DNA of 27,857 nt from Chromera velia (lineage: Eukaryota > Sar > Chromeraceae): positions 1 to 27,857 of the forward strand of contig JAHBMJ010001650.1 of assembly GCA_018398765.1 (NCBI GenBank). The letters are read 5' to 3'. The notes beneath the pieces are model-generated. The model ran no database searches. It had not been told where the DNA came from and worked only from the letters and a program-made list of their open reading frames with translations. Each line of letters starts with the position of its first letter. Position 1 is the stretch's first letter. Below, in pieces: positions 11,201 through 21,832 of this stretch. The translations under genes and the position numbers were made by a program.

Positions 11201-14200
11201 GCCTGCCATTAACCCGGCAAAGAGGTTCACATCCTCTCTCGATATGCCGATGTCTCCAGATTCTCTGCTGTCATTGCCGATTGTCGAATCGAATGCAGAG
11301 GCGGCTATATGTCCGTTGACACTGATTGACTGAGTGACGTGTTGACCTTCTGCCTTAATTACTGCATGCTCTATCGGCTGACTTCTCAAAGGACGGAACA
11401 AGGAATTGCCCCCGAAGCTGAAGTAAGAGGAGTCTGCAGCTCTAGGAGCGTCAAATGCTTTGTTGGCCCAGGCGTCCCCATCAACGTCAGCCTCCCTTCT
11501 CGCACGTCTCTTGCCTGCCTCATAATCTGCATTGTCATCCGACTCCCACAGCAGCAAAGCGCCTTCTTCCTCCCCTCCCCATACATTCGCATCTCGCCAA
11601 ACTGCATCTCTCCACAATTCTCCTGTAGTCCTCCTCCCCCTGTCTTCACTCTTTTCCTCATCGTTTCCACAGGAAGAGGAGGAGGAGGGGAAAGGAATCT
11701 TGGAGTCGTCCCCTTTCGGACAATAGAAGGGGGCGAATCTGTATGCCCTCTCTGACCCCAAATCGCCGAAAGGGGCCCCACTCGAAGAGGAAGAGGAGGG
11801 CCCAAAGGATTGATCGCCTAAAGGAAGGGGGGTGAAGGAGAGCAGACTTGGGAGCTGGGCAGAGATGCTGGAGGGTGCTGTCTGGTCGTCAGATGCGGAG
11901 GAGGCAGGATCACTTCTTTCGCCCTCCCTTCCCTGGTCCCTTTCTGCCGGTGCGCTTTCTGCCCCTGCAGCCTCTTCACCTCCGAGTCCTCTCAGGGCTC
12001 CTTCCCCTTCTTTCCCCTGACCGCCGAGAACGTCGAAAAGATCATCCAGCCCCGTGTCAGGAGGATCGCACGGAGATAAGTCTGGGAGGAGAAGCGACAG
12101 ATGTCTCATGTGCTGCGTGACGAATGCGACCAGACACCCCCCAACCCGCCCTTCTGGCACCGGCTGCAGTGTGTCACAGCAAGAGTCACTCCTCTGCAGA
12201 GAGGAACGAGCGAGGCGCGCGTACCCGTCTTCTGCCTCCTCTGTCTCGTTCGTCTCTGGAGGTAGTTGCACAGGGGGGTGTTTTGCGTGTCTCAAGAACG
12301 TTGGCTTTGCACACTCGAGCAAATCCTCCAGTTCGAGCCTGACCCTTCTCCACCTTCTCCGAGAAACGTCGAGAGAGGAGGACTGGTGGACAGCCTCCAC
12401 ACTTCGGGGCTCCTTGTGGAGCCACCAGAGGGACCTGGCACGTGGAAGGAATTTGTAAATGGAATGCGATTGTGCACAAAGAATCGAATTGTCATTTGTT
12501 TCTTCTTCATGAGAAAACGTACATGTGGAGAATTCAGGCAAGTGATTGGATAGATTTGTGCTATTATGCATGCTTACTTGTGATTATTCGTGCAAACGTA
12601 AGAGAGCTTTTTTTAGCCAGATGAGCCATCGATCACAAGGAGGCAAAAAGGCCAAACGGCGCAAAATTGAGGGAAGCGAGATGAGGCTACGAAGAAAACC
12701 TTTCTGCCGACAAGTCGACACACACAAGCGGACTCGAAAACACCGATGAAGACTATGAGAACATTCCTTCCTATTGTGAGAGAGGGTTCTTCCGAATTGT
12801 TCCGGCACACTGCACTCAGAATCAGCAAAGATACAAATGCTTTTTTTTTCTCCGCTTGTGCTACCTTCTTCAGCAAGAAAACTGCACCTCATGGCACCGA
12901 CTGACTCTTGAAGGCAGTGATTGACAGAGAGCAGTTTTGTGTCTTCAACTGTTCTCAGTCTCTCCACTCCCCTCACAAAAAAGTCAGAGAGAAGATTACT
13001 GCGTTCCCTGGGGAGCGGGAGTCTCGAACGGATTTCCTTCCAAGATTCTTCCACAGGCGTTGACGCAGAGGGCAGCTCACCCGCCCCTCCGTGATCTCTC
13101 TCCCGTCCCCCGTCTCCGCCCCCTGAGACAGTATCAAGAACCCCCGAGAGATCCGCCATACCTCCATCAGCCGGTCTCTCTTCCACGAGCCTCTCGAATC
13201 TAGCGGCAATGCGCACCATGTTCAGCATCTGCAGGTCAGCATTTGAAGAAAGAAAACAAGGGCATTCTGTGAAAGAAAGCCTTGATTGGCTCTGTATGTA
13301 TGCGCCCTTTCTTTATTTTTTCAGGGCTGGCCAGCCAACACTCTACTTGGACAACCCAAAGAGCAAATGAACAAAAATAAAATACACGAATGCAAACGGA
13401 ACACGCAAAATAGGACGACATAGAACGATCACAAGAGTCACAAGAAACTTCCACATGTCTCTCTTTAACACAAATGGATGGTCAGACCAACCAAGGGATC
13501 AACAAGTAATCAAGGAAGGAAAGAGGCTGTGCAATCAAATAGACCCATTCACCTTCTTCAGAGTGTCCACCAGCTGCGGACACCTGCCGAGGCTCAATCT
13601 GTCTCGTTGCCTGGCTTTTCTCTCGTTCCTCCAAGCTTCGGCTATGCATGCAGACCGCATTTTTTCCTTTCTTTCCTCCTCCTTTTCGTCTTCCTTTTTG
13701 TCCTCACGCCTCCCCCTTCCCCCCCCTTCGGGTCGACCCCTGACTGAGCCTGCAGCTGAAGGCGGGGCCTCTGGTTCTGCCTCTGTCTCGTCCCCTCTGT
13801 GAGTGTGCGTTGCAACTGAGTGCTCCTCCAGTTCCGATCCTTTGCCTCCCAACCGTTTCTTCAAATTCTCATCTGAGTATTGGGGAAGAGAATTTTCTGG
13901 AAGGTCCTCAGGTTCCTCTTCAGGGTCGTTCCACACGACGTAGAGGTCCCCTTCCTCCTCTAACAAAGAGCGGGACCCTTCTTGCGCTCCCCCCTTTTTG
14001 TTTTTGGAAGGTTCATCCTCTATCTTTTTCTGTCCGTGATGACCCTTCTTGGACTGGTTCGGCTTCAGAGGGGGAGTCTGTTTTTTCAACCCCTTCTCGA
14101 TCCTCCACTGGCCTAAGACTGCCAGGGTTTCGGCTTGGAGGGCTCTCCCCTGAGGTTGCAATCGCCTCTTTTCTTGCTCGATCGCTTCAGTCAGACAGAC

Positions 14201-15561
14201 TGCGCAGTGGGACGCGTGTTTTCTGTTCGTGTGTCGATGAGCCGAGCCAAAGGATTGACTCGGGTCCACTGGAGCATCAATGAAGAGATCAGCGCGTTCT
14301 TCGTCTTCTTCTTCTTCTTCCTCGTATAGATCAGGTGGGCAGTCCTCAGGGGGGGGGGAGACTTGAGGGTCGGGGGGGAAACGAACTCCTTCCGACCAGA
14401 GATTGGGGAGGCTTCGGGGGTTTACAGGCGGTTCTTTAACAAAGGGACGGGATAGATGACTGGAGAGAAAGTAAGGGGGACGCATTGATTGCTCGGCCCC
14501 TTTCCTTTTTTGTGGAGCTTGAAACTTGTCATATGAAACTTCCGGCACTGGGGGGGACGCTGGCAGGTTGAACTTTTTTCTCTCAGGGGAAAGAGGAAGA
14601 AAAGAGGGAGGAAGACCATTCATCTTCGGAAACCGTTTGCCCCCCGTCCCCCCACCGTTTGTCTTCATATTGATACGGTCAATGAAAGCTTCTGAATCTG
14701 CACGTGTGAGGATCGTCTCTCCTGTATCCCCTGCGGCGCCTAATTGAGAACCCGAACCGATAGGCCGCATTTTTCGAAAAGGCCACGCCGGCAGCCCCCC
14801 TTTCAACCTTGCCGCCTCAGCCATGCACGAGGAGGCTGCCCCGAAGGACGCGTGGCCCTGTTGCAGGGGGGGCAGCACCGCCACGCTCTTGCTGCGAGAC
14901 GGCCCTGTGGCTCCATAGTTGAGCACCATCCAGTCAGGCTCCAGCGTCTTCACAGAGATACCCTCAGGAGGGGGGGTGGAGAGACGACTGGGGGCCATGC
15001 GGGGTGCCTCTGTCCCTGCATGTAAGAGCCAGGGAACAGCAGCAGCACACGAACATGCAGAGGTCATTCAATGACATGCACATGCAGTCAGGAGCTTCGC
15101 CGGACAGTGAGTGACTCTTGATGTGAAAGCGGGGACATCGACGGGCAGGCACGCCCTATTTTAGAGAGACAGGCGAAATGGTGACTTTTCAGGCTTTGCA
15201 AGTCGAGCAGAGGCACAATGGAGCCATGAAAATAAGGAGGGTGCGGATAGCAACTTGCTTAGTCTAAGGCGAAATGCAGCCTGGGCCATCAGACATAGGA
15301 GGCTCCACCATTCACTCATGCAGACAGAGAAAGGCAGAAGGACATAGCTGACTGTGCGACCGCAGAATGGAGCACGGCATGCGCGACAAGGGAAAGGTAC
15401 GCTGAGCGAAGGCCCGTCTACAGGCATCCATTTCTGGATATGAAATGCATGCATCGCATATGCACTGTCAACATTGACTCACCAAAGTACAGTCTCTCTG
15501 CCTCGGCAAGTCGCTGGAACTGCCGGCTCAAGCTGTCTGTCTTTCGCTGGTCCTTCGCCAT
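8249..15561 (-). CDS. Large low-complexity protein of unknown function, eight exons
   Basis: Phase-consistent exons on the minus strand: 15561-15483 (ATG start, MAKDQRKTDSLSRQFQRLAE), 15015-13553, 13228-12977, 12382-11347, 11073-10669, 9746-9583, 9207-9055 and 8620-8249 (TGA). Together they give about 1307 residues. Introns begin GTGAGT, GTGAAT, GTGAGG, GTCAAC, GTCAGT, GTGAGC and GTCGGT, and end in AG, mostly TGCAG. The 12977/12382 junction is the least certain; 12435 is another possible acceptor. The protein is largely disordered. Visible parts are an acidic run (YEEEEEEDEE, about residue 256), a lone HCAVC, Lys-rich patches (about 330-370), an Arg-rich helix (RRRWRRVRLELEDLLE) in exon 4, and a charged coiled-coil-like segment (AFLERRRQEAEKEKEKR) in exon 6. 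I recognise no domain. It could be a cytoskeletal, ciliary or scaffold protein, but nothing here shows it. It is head to head with the gene at 16263. Confidence 0.72.
8931..9034. repeat. CT-rich microsatellite in intron 7 of the minus-strand gene
   Basis: About 100 bases of CT and CCCTCT units (GA-rich on the transcribed strand) lie between the donor at 9054 and the acceptor at 8621. They can be read as a repetitive Arg/Glu peptide in one frame and Ser/Leu/Pro in others. The phase-0 splice on either side and the lack of other coding signal argue that this is intron. Confidence 0.85.
9783..9899. repeat. Short tetranucleotide repeats (CGAA and GATT)
   Basis: Two small tetranucleotide arrays sit in intron 5 of the minus-strand gene: about four CGAA units at 9783-9801 and about four and a half GATT units at 9881-9899. 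The rest of this 922-base intron (9747-10668) holds no exon I can support. Confidence 0.85.
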
Positions 15562-16262
15562 TTTCTTTTGTGGTCTTCGCTGCTTGCAGACTTATGCAAT
15601 CATACCGTCGCGACACATAATCGAATCAACGTACGTCAGGAGACAGTGTCTGTACAGCGCTCATCTTGAGTGAATTGCATGCTTCTTTTGCAAAGCAAAC
15701 AAAAATGATCAGAAACCTGAATGGATCATCAGTATGATCCAGTAGAAAAGACTGAATTGACAGACTGCATGGTCAATCATCTCTGCAGGTGTATTCAGAG
15801 TCTGGATTATCAGGACAATCAATATATTCGATCATACACTGCATGAAGAAGAACAAAAATGCATGCATGGAGCCGGTTGGGGACGCGTATATGCAGAGCT
15901 CGATCATATAGATCTATTAATTTCTCCGCGTCGCGTGCTCCGCGCGCGGCGGCCCTGCATGCATGGCGCGGACTCTGCATGCATGGGCATGCGAGACTGC
16001 CATGAGACTATATGAGACTGCCATGCACTGAGCCGTCTCCATGCCGTCTCCTCCATGCATCCGCCATCTCCAGACATTTCCAGGTATCTCCAGTCACCTT
16101 GCTCCCTCGATATCATTCCGACACAGAAATTCGGAATTCTTCTACACGCCATTTTAATCTACCAGGGGGGCCCATCTTCAACGTTTCCTCGAGTTAGATA
16201 ATGAGCTTTGCCTGAGTGTAACCGGGACCGCCTATCCATCTAAGGGAATTAAGTCTCGACCC
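15562..16262. promoter_or_regulatory. Divergent intergenic region with GCATGC palindrome cluster
   Basis: This 701-bp gap separates two start codons facing away from each other (15561 minus, 16263 plus), so it should carry promoters for both. It contains GCATGC at 15677, 15861, 15957, 15977 and 15987; three of these lie within TGCATGCA. It also has a 13-base direct repeat, TGAGACTGCCATG, at about 15992 and 16014, and a CG-rich patch at 15927-15953. In apicomplexans, related alveolates, GCATGC and TGCATGCA are documented promoter elements bound by AP2-type factors. Calling these binding sites here is inference. Confidence 0.5.
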
Positions 16263-17658
16263 ATGTCATCAAGCGACCGCCCTCGTCTAGATGTGAGTGC
16301 AATAAAGGTAGAACCCAATGAGTGCCCCGTGAACAGTGAACTTCATTTAAGTTTGGCTTTCACTTCTGACAAGCCCCTTTCGAATGCTCGATGGAGGGTT
16401 TCGTATGTTGTTGACACCGTCTACAAGCGAAAGAAGATCGCTCTTGGAGAGACGGAAGCAACCTCTGTACCGGCACAGGAACACACGGAAATGAAATTCC
16501 ACGTGTCCCGAGTGCCCACTGAGGGCCTGACGGAGGAGGTCCTGGCAAACGCAGGGTCAGTTTTGGGTCGACGTTAGTTGGGGTGCAGGGACGTATCCTC
16601 AGACTTCTCGAGCCTACCCCGTTCAGAATCAGGAGGCAGGGACCGAGGCGGTGTCACAGGGAGGCAGGAAGAATTTCAGGAGATTTTGCTGGAAGGAAGG
16701 AAGGAAGGAAGGAAGAAAGGAAGGAAGGAAGGAACATGTATTTCCGATCATGTGAGAGAGATGAGGTCTGTAGAAGAACATCAAGGAAGGAAGATAGATG
16801 AGGTCTGTAGAAGAACATCAAGGAAGGAAGATAGATGAGGTCTGTAGAAGAACATCAAGGAAGGAAGATAGATGGGGTCTGTAGAAGAACATCAAGGAAG
16901 GAAGATAGATGAGGTCTGTAGAAGAACATCAAGGAAGGAAGATAGATGAGGTCTGTAGAAGAACATCAAGGAAGGAAGATTCGACATGCACTGATGCACA
17001 CATGCAAGCAAGGGTCTGGTCTGGGATGATTCCGACAGAGCGAACGCACAGAAGCGGTTGTCAACGTGTCCGTCTATGTGCAGATTGTTGATAGCGACAT
17101 TAGTCGTTGGGGAGGAGGAAGAAGAAGTGTGCGACATCAAGATGGTCAGCTCATCACGTGGACATGGGCAACGTAAGAATGCAAGTCTCCAACAGTTCCT
17201 CCCATGCTTTTCACACTGGTTCTGCTTCAAGAAAACCGCACGCTCTTTCGGTTTCGGTTAGCCTTTCGGTTCTCTGCCTTTCACTCTCGGTCACTGTCCT
17301 ACACTTCCGTGCGACGGTTTGCCATTTTTCGCCCTGCATGCAGCGATGATCCTCATACCCCGAGAATGATACTTGCAAGTGTGAATGGCAAATTGACGAA
17401 GTCACAGGTTGACAAACAAACAGACTGACTAACTGATGGACTTGCTGACTCGCCGGGTGACTGGCTCGCTGGGTGGCTGGCCATCCGTTTTTTTCTTTGT
17501 TCGTGTTTCTTCAAAGGCAGGCAGACAGACAGACAGACAGACAGACAGAAAGACACGCACAAAAAGAATTCGGGGCCGGGGGAGAGGGGAGAGAGAGGGG
17601 GGGGGCGGGGAGGGAGGGAGGGAGAAAGGAAGCAAAGAGCCAAGAAAAAAGGTAATCA

Positions 17659-17703
<45 letters not shown>

Positions 17704-17959
17704 CAGACAGACAGACAGACAGAAAGAAAGAAAGAAAGAAAGAAAGAAACTGCAAAAGAGGAGGAAACTTCAGGAGACCCGTATGTACGTCTGGTCGTCA
17801 AGCTAAGAATTCAATTAATCTGGATAAAGGCATCTACCGTGCAAGGTTCGCAAAGCATGTGCAGCATTTCATTCCTCTTTCCGCCCTTTGCAGGTAACGC
17901 AGGTCGAGAAAGACGACAGTGGGATCCTGGTCCGCAATGTTTTCAATCCCTTGTTGTGA
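16263..17959 (+). CDS. Small conserved-looking protein, three exons, 139 residues
   Basis: Exons 16263-16555, 17084-17144 and 17894-17959 join in phase (2, then 0) into 139 codons plus TGA. Start is ATG in MSSSDRPRLDVSAIKVEPNE. Donors are GTCAGT (16556) and GTCAGC (17145); acceptors are TGTGCAG (17083) and TTTGCAG (17893). The joined protein reads NECPVNSELHLSLAFTSDKP, RWRVSYVVDTVYKRKKIALG, then LANAG joined to LLIATLVVGEEEEEVCDIKM, and finally VTQVEKDDSGILVRNVFNPL. Alternating hydrophobic residues suggest a compact beta-sandwich. The pattern recalls a small uncharacterised eukaryotic family I have seen in flagellated protists, but I cannot name it, so no function is given. No signal peptide or membrane segment is visible. 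Both introns are mostly tandem repeats. Confidence 0.82.
16690..16735. repeat. GGAA microsatellite
   Basis: About ten GGAA/GAAA units lie in intron 1 of the 139-residue gene, directly upstream of the 37-bp minisatellite. The minisatellite unit itself contains AAGGAAGGAA, so the longer repeat may have grown from this simple array. Confidence 0.9.
16763..16981 (+). repeat. 37-bp minisatellite, six copies
   Basis: The unit begins GAGGTCTGTAGAAGAACATC and continues AAGGAAGGAAGATAGAT. Copies start at 16763, 16800, 16837, 16874, 16911 and 16948, exactly 37 bases apart. The fourth copy has GGGG for GAGG; the rest look identical over most of the unit. It lies entirely in intron 1. The unit is not a multiple of three, so it is not a protein repeat. 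Confidence 0.95.
17517..17752 (+). repeat. Compound microsatellite block (CAGA, GGGA, GA, CAGA, GAAA)
   Basis: Stacked arrays in intron 2 of the 139-residue gene: CAGA at 17519-17549, a GA/GGGA-rich stretch at 17578-17625, about 17 GA units at 17662-17696, CAGA again at 17697-17722 and GAAA at 17722-17748. The block is purine-rich on the sense strand. Long open frames on both strands here are repeat artefacts. Confidence 0.95.
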
Positions 17960-18891
17960 CAAGATAGACTTAAAGCAAATTCCTAGGCAAATTCCAAAGC
18001 AAATTTTATTATTGAGTCAGATTTACACAGTACGGTTAGGAGTAACGAAAGTAGGATGGTTACTAGGCGGCCACTAGGCCGCCCGGTTACCAATTTTGAG
18101 GTTACGGTAGTAATGTTCCGATCATAGTGGTAGTAGCTAAAAACAGGCAAATTTGGTCACATTCTGAGTCAAACTTAACATACAAAACCAATTTCAGACT
18201 AGTAAAAATCATATTTTTGACATTCATTAAAAGTTCATTCTAGTAAAACTCAATGTTCATCATTTTATGACTGAACTATAACCACTATCTCATTATGTAT
18301 AGCCTATATATTATTTGAGTATGATCATTTTAGGGCTTTGAATAGTTAATGAGTTAAGTGGTTAGGCTTTAAAATAGGTTTTGCAACTGTTTTTACCCGA
18401 GTTTTTCCTTGAAGTACCATGGTAGTGGTACACACCTTCAAGTTCGCTGGTTACCATCTCATGGTTACCAAACTGACAGTAACTCGCTACTGGCTAAAAG
18501 GGGCCAGTAGTAACTCCTAACTGTACTCTGTAGTCAGATTGACAGCAACTTTATAACTAGTAGCCGTATAAGCAAATTTAATTGAACTTGCAAAAAGTAA
18601 GCTGCAATTGGTAACGCTGGGGATTTCTCATATATAAAATTCGATCACTTTTAAAACTGAAATATTATGTTAACACTAGCGGGAAATCTTGAAGTAACTT
18701 CTACTATATATAGTAACTGAATATCTCTAAAAAAATCTAATAACTTTTAGAAAAAGCGACAGAGGGCTTCAAACAATGGAAGGTGCAATGGGCAGACATA
18801 GGTAGAGAGAGTTTTGGGGGGGTTGACAATATGGGTGAGTTTGTAGCCCCAGTTCGAGACTTACAGACATGCAGCACAACGTCAGAAAGAA
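17960..18891. other. AT-rich gene-free stretch with small hairpins
   Basis: No gene is supported. Visible structure: a perfect 7-bp hairpin GGCGGCC-ACTA-GGCCGCC at 18066-18083, a hairpin TACTGGC/GCCAGTA at 18488-18509, and several GGTTAC(C) motifs at 18058-18110 and 18450-18475. The composition resembles the other transposon-derived stretches. The last 100 bases lead into the LINE-like remnant and may be its degraded upstream coding part. Confidence 0.5.
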
Positions 18892-19806
18892 GGAGGCATA
18901 GGCACATGGCTGAACATGATTCCAAGGGAGAACGATAATGCTAATTTTTCCCCTTTAGAATTTAGGGATGCTATGGCTTTGCATCTCGGAGCTGAGTTGA
19001 TGGATGCACCTGAAAGGTGTGATGGCTATGGGCAAGTATGGAGCACCCGACATGCAGAGGCATGTAAGAGGGGGGGGTTAATACATAGAAGGCATGATGA
19101 GGCAGTGACTGTCACTGTGTTGGCACTGAAAGCAACTATAAGCGTTCAATTGTTGCTTGAAGAGGTATGAAGAGGCAGAGTTTTAGGCCACTCTCCATGC
19201 AGTGATCCAAAGTGATCCGAAGGAGGGGGGAGGAGAGGAGAGGGTTGCCAGGATTAGAAAAAGATCTAAGGATTCGTTCGCTGTTCAACTCTCAGTGCAA
19301 CGCAGTCTTTGATGTTCGGCTAGCTGACTGTGATCAGTAGAGCTATCTCCGGCTGAGTGTTGCAGAGATTCTTGTAGATTCTTGCTGCACACAAAAGGCA
19401 GAAGAATGGGTTGTACTGGGGAGCGTACGTAGAGGCTCGCACGGATTTCGCACCGTTTGTGGCCTCCACCGATGGGGCACTTGCTCCAGCGGCAATAGCT
19501 GTCTTGAGAGTGGCAGTCCATGAAATTTACCAGAGAACGGGGATGTCAGCAACAAGAGTGAGGGGTGCAGTCAAAGCTCGTATGCAAAAAGCGATTCTGC
19601 GAGTGTCCGTCTACTACATGCGGGGGGAGCGGCGATCTCGCAGACAGACAGTGGAGGGGTGTTTCAGTTTAGCAGGATCGATTGCAGCAATACAGGCCCC
19701 TAGAGATGATGGTGACTGGGCTTAGGCCCTTAGGCAGGCCTAGCATTTGCATCTAATAAAAACAAGCATAAAATATATTAAAATATAGTGTCAAAAAAAA
19801 AAAAAA
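18892..19806 (+). pseudogene. LINE-like retroelement 3' end (copy 1), decayed, with poly(A)
   Basis: The frame from 18892 reads GTWLNMIP, FSPLEFRDAMALHLGAELMD, then CDGYGQVWSTRHAEACKRGG and IHRRHDE. This matches the Cys/His segment found downstream of the reverse transcriptase in many algal and protist non-LTR elements, where CDGCG is usual; here the second Cys codon is TAT. After a stop at 19168-19170 and a frame change, FDVRLADCDQ-stop-SYL follows at about 19284-19350. Another frame change leads to DFAPFVASTDGALAP and VKARMQKAILRVSVYYMRGE, ending at TAG 19725. AATAAA at 19755 and A14 at 19793-19806 mark a reverse-transcribed 3' end. The same domains occur in copy 2 at 24192-24780. The element is dead and lacks its reverse transcriptase within this window. 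Confidence 0.75.
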
Positions 19807-20525
19807 CTATCGCCAACTTGCCCGATCGTTGCCCTATTGCCTCGGGGGGCAGCTCAGCTCTGCTGAGATCAGCCGAGAGGCCCTGAGATCGCACGCATCC
19901 GCATAACGCATTTTTTTATTTTTTGGGGGGGGATTCGGTTCTGTCTCCGTCACGGTCGATGTCGCCCAAATTCCATAATATGCCCCTCAAGCAATTAACT
20001 CGCATGGAGCTGCGATCGCATTATGATATTATATACATACTTCGCTCTTCATGATACGTGCCCCTCAAGTAACTTGCACGGAGTTAATTGTATATGTGTT
20101 TATACGCAGTCCCGAAAAGCATATTTTACGCACGTTGCCATGGCCCCCGCCATTTGCCCATGCATGCATTGCAGGTAAGACATGCCCAAGCCTCTGATGG
20201 TTTTCATCATGCAATCAAATTATAGCCGACCCCCTAAGTGGCCCCCCGAGGCACTCACCCAACTGGTTGGGTGTATCCCATATATATATAGCTATATAGC
20301 TGGGCACAACGAATCGACAACGATGTCAAATCGATCAGCGATTGATCTGACATGACTGTCAGATCTTGGCATAACGATTCTGTACAATATCGATCTACAA
20401 CAACTGCACATGTTGATGCATATTGATATATACAATTGATGTGATTATTGTCACGCACATGCAAACGACGTTTTCAATATTCAGTCCGACCCACAAACCG
20501 TGACATCGATGTTTCGACACGTCAA
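19807..20525. other. Gene-free stretch
   Basis: No gene is supported. Two related patches begin TGCCCCTCAAG at about 19981 and 20060, and AATTAACTC near 19995 is mirrored by GAGTTAATT near 20083. A short TA run follows at 20280-20300. Nothing here resembles a known RNA gene. Confidence 0.4.
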
Positions 20526-20655
20526 GGCCTGAACTTTCTCCCTGGCTTTGGGTCTGGTCATCATGGGCCCTTCTGCTAGGCTCTATACTTCCTTTTCCTC
20601 TACGTGTCAGTCAGTTTGCGCTTCTGCTTCTTTCTGTATCTCTCCATCTCTCTGG
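20526..20655 (+). repeat. Dispersed 130-bp repeat, copy A
   Basis: Begins GGCCTGAACTT and ends in a shared block that includes CTTCTGCTTCTTTCTGTATC and TCTCCATCTCTCTGG. It is closely similar to 21833-21959 in the same orientation, about 1.3 kb downstream. Conservation is highest in the last 50 bases. No coding frame or terminal inverted repeat is evident. Confidence 0.85.
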
Positions 20656-20714
20656 CCCTCTCCATATCTTTCACATTCCCTCTCCCGTCCGTCCGTGCGT
20701 GTCAGTGTGAGTGT

Positions 20715-20740
20715 AAGTAAATAAGTAAGTAAGTAAGTAC
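20715..20740 (+). repeat. AAGT microsatellite
   Basis: About five AAGT units follow the first dispersed repeat. The open frame that starts just after (20743-21027) has no recognisable features and is not called. Confidence 0.85.
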
Positions 20741-21237
20741 ATATGTGTGGGTGGCCGGCGGTGAGAAGGAATTCAGCAGAAGAGAAGGACAGAAGTCAGA
20801 AAGGGGATTCCGAAGCACAAAGAGAGGAAAAGCTAATCTTAACCCCAAAGGGGATCGATTTTTCCTTCACAGGAAAGCGCAGGTTGTTTTTGAGAGTTTA
20901 CGCTGTTGACAAGTACTCTCACGTTACGGTGGCCGTCACGTCTGTCCTTCGATCACTCGAGAGTGTCTCCATCGCGCCCCTGCCCCCTTTTATGTGTAGT
21001 CATATCTGTGGGTCTGGGGAGTGGTAGTGCAGTCTCGTGTGAGAGATGAAGCAGTGAATGGTGAAAACGCTTGGGTTGTAGTTCCCTCGATGTTTTCAGG
21101 TTCAGATTAACTGCTTTCCAGCTTTTTTGCTTCGTTCCTAGAGATAAAGAGTCAACGGAAAATAAAGAGAAGAAGAAAAAAGAAAGCCGACAAGTGAATG
21201 CAAGTAAGACAAACAAGGAAAGGGGGAAAAAAACGAA

Positions 21238-21244
21238 CGAATGA

Positions 21245-21276
<32 letters not shown>

Positions 21277-21300
21277 ACGAAAGAAAGAGAAAACAAGAAA
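21238..21300 (+). repeat. GAAA microsatellite
   Basis: About fifteen GAAA units, with occasional GAAC and GAGA interruptions, sit in a longer purine-rich stretch (21160-21400). The Phe/Leu/Ser-rich open frames on the opposite strand come from this repeat. Confidence 0.9.
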
Positions 21301-21832
21301 GATAAGGAAGGATGAAAGGAAAGAAGGAGGCATGGAACAAAGAATGGAAGGAAGAAAGGAAAGAAGAAAATAGGAATAAAGATAGGAAAAAAGACAAGTT
21401 GAACGGGAGGGAAGAAGAGACAGAAAGGAACTAGTAGAAAAAGAGAGAAAGGGCTAGAGGCATGACTGGCCTACAGAGTGGTGTTGCTTTCCCTTTTGTG
21501 CTGTTCCTTCCAACCCACTCATCCCTTTGTCGAAGGAAAGGAGTCAGGCCGGATAGCCGGTAGACATCACTAGGACACAATAGAAGAAGAGAATCTGGTT
21601 TTGATTGACTCGCCCTAAGGCTTCAAGTTTCGTTTCCTTGTACTAAATTGTTCATCATTTGCATTGATTCATTTGCGCCTTTTTGTTGCTCTCTTCCCTT
21701 GTCCCTGCCGCCCTTTGTTTTTCTGCAAGGTTGCAGGGCAGAATGGGGGAGGGAGACGTACATTGCGGCTTCTGAGTGGTGGTTAGGGACTTTTCTCGCC
21801 CTTCCTCTCCGGCCGGCAGCATTCCTTGTGGG

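Noticed and set aside
12186..12479. 97-residue Arg-rich minus-strand ORF
   Set aside because: It overlaps exon 4 of the large minus-strand gene in another frame. The long frame joins in phase to neighbours and this one does not.
16763..16981. CRISPR-like regular 37-bp periodicity
   Set aside because: The repeat units are directly contiguous with no unique spacers, and the locus is an intron of a eukaryotic gene. It is a minisatellite.
17353..17897. Long open frames of Arg/Glu/Lys or Leu/Ser/Pro on both strands
   Set aside because: They are produced by CAGA, GA and GAAA microsatellites inside an intron of the 16263-17959 gene.
20743..21027. 94-residue plus-strand ORF
   Set aside because: It has no recognisable motif, splice-phase partner or homologous copy in the window, and sits between simple repeats. 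It is compatible with chance.
21152..21400. Phe/Ser/Leu-rich frames that look like membrane proteins
   Set aside because: They are the complement of a GAAA/GGAA purine tract; the hydrophobicity is a by-product of TTTC repeats.
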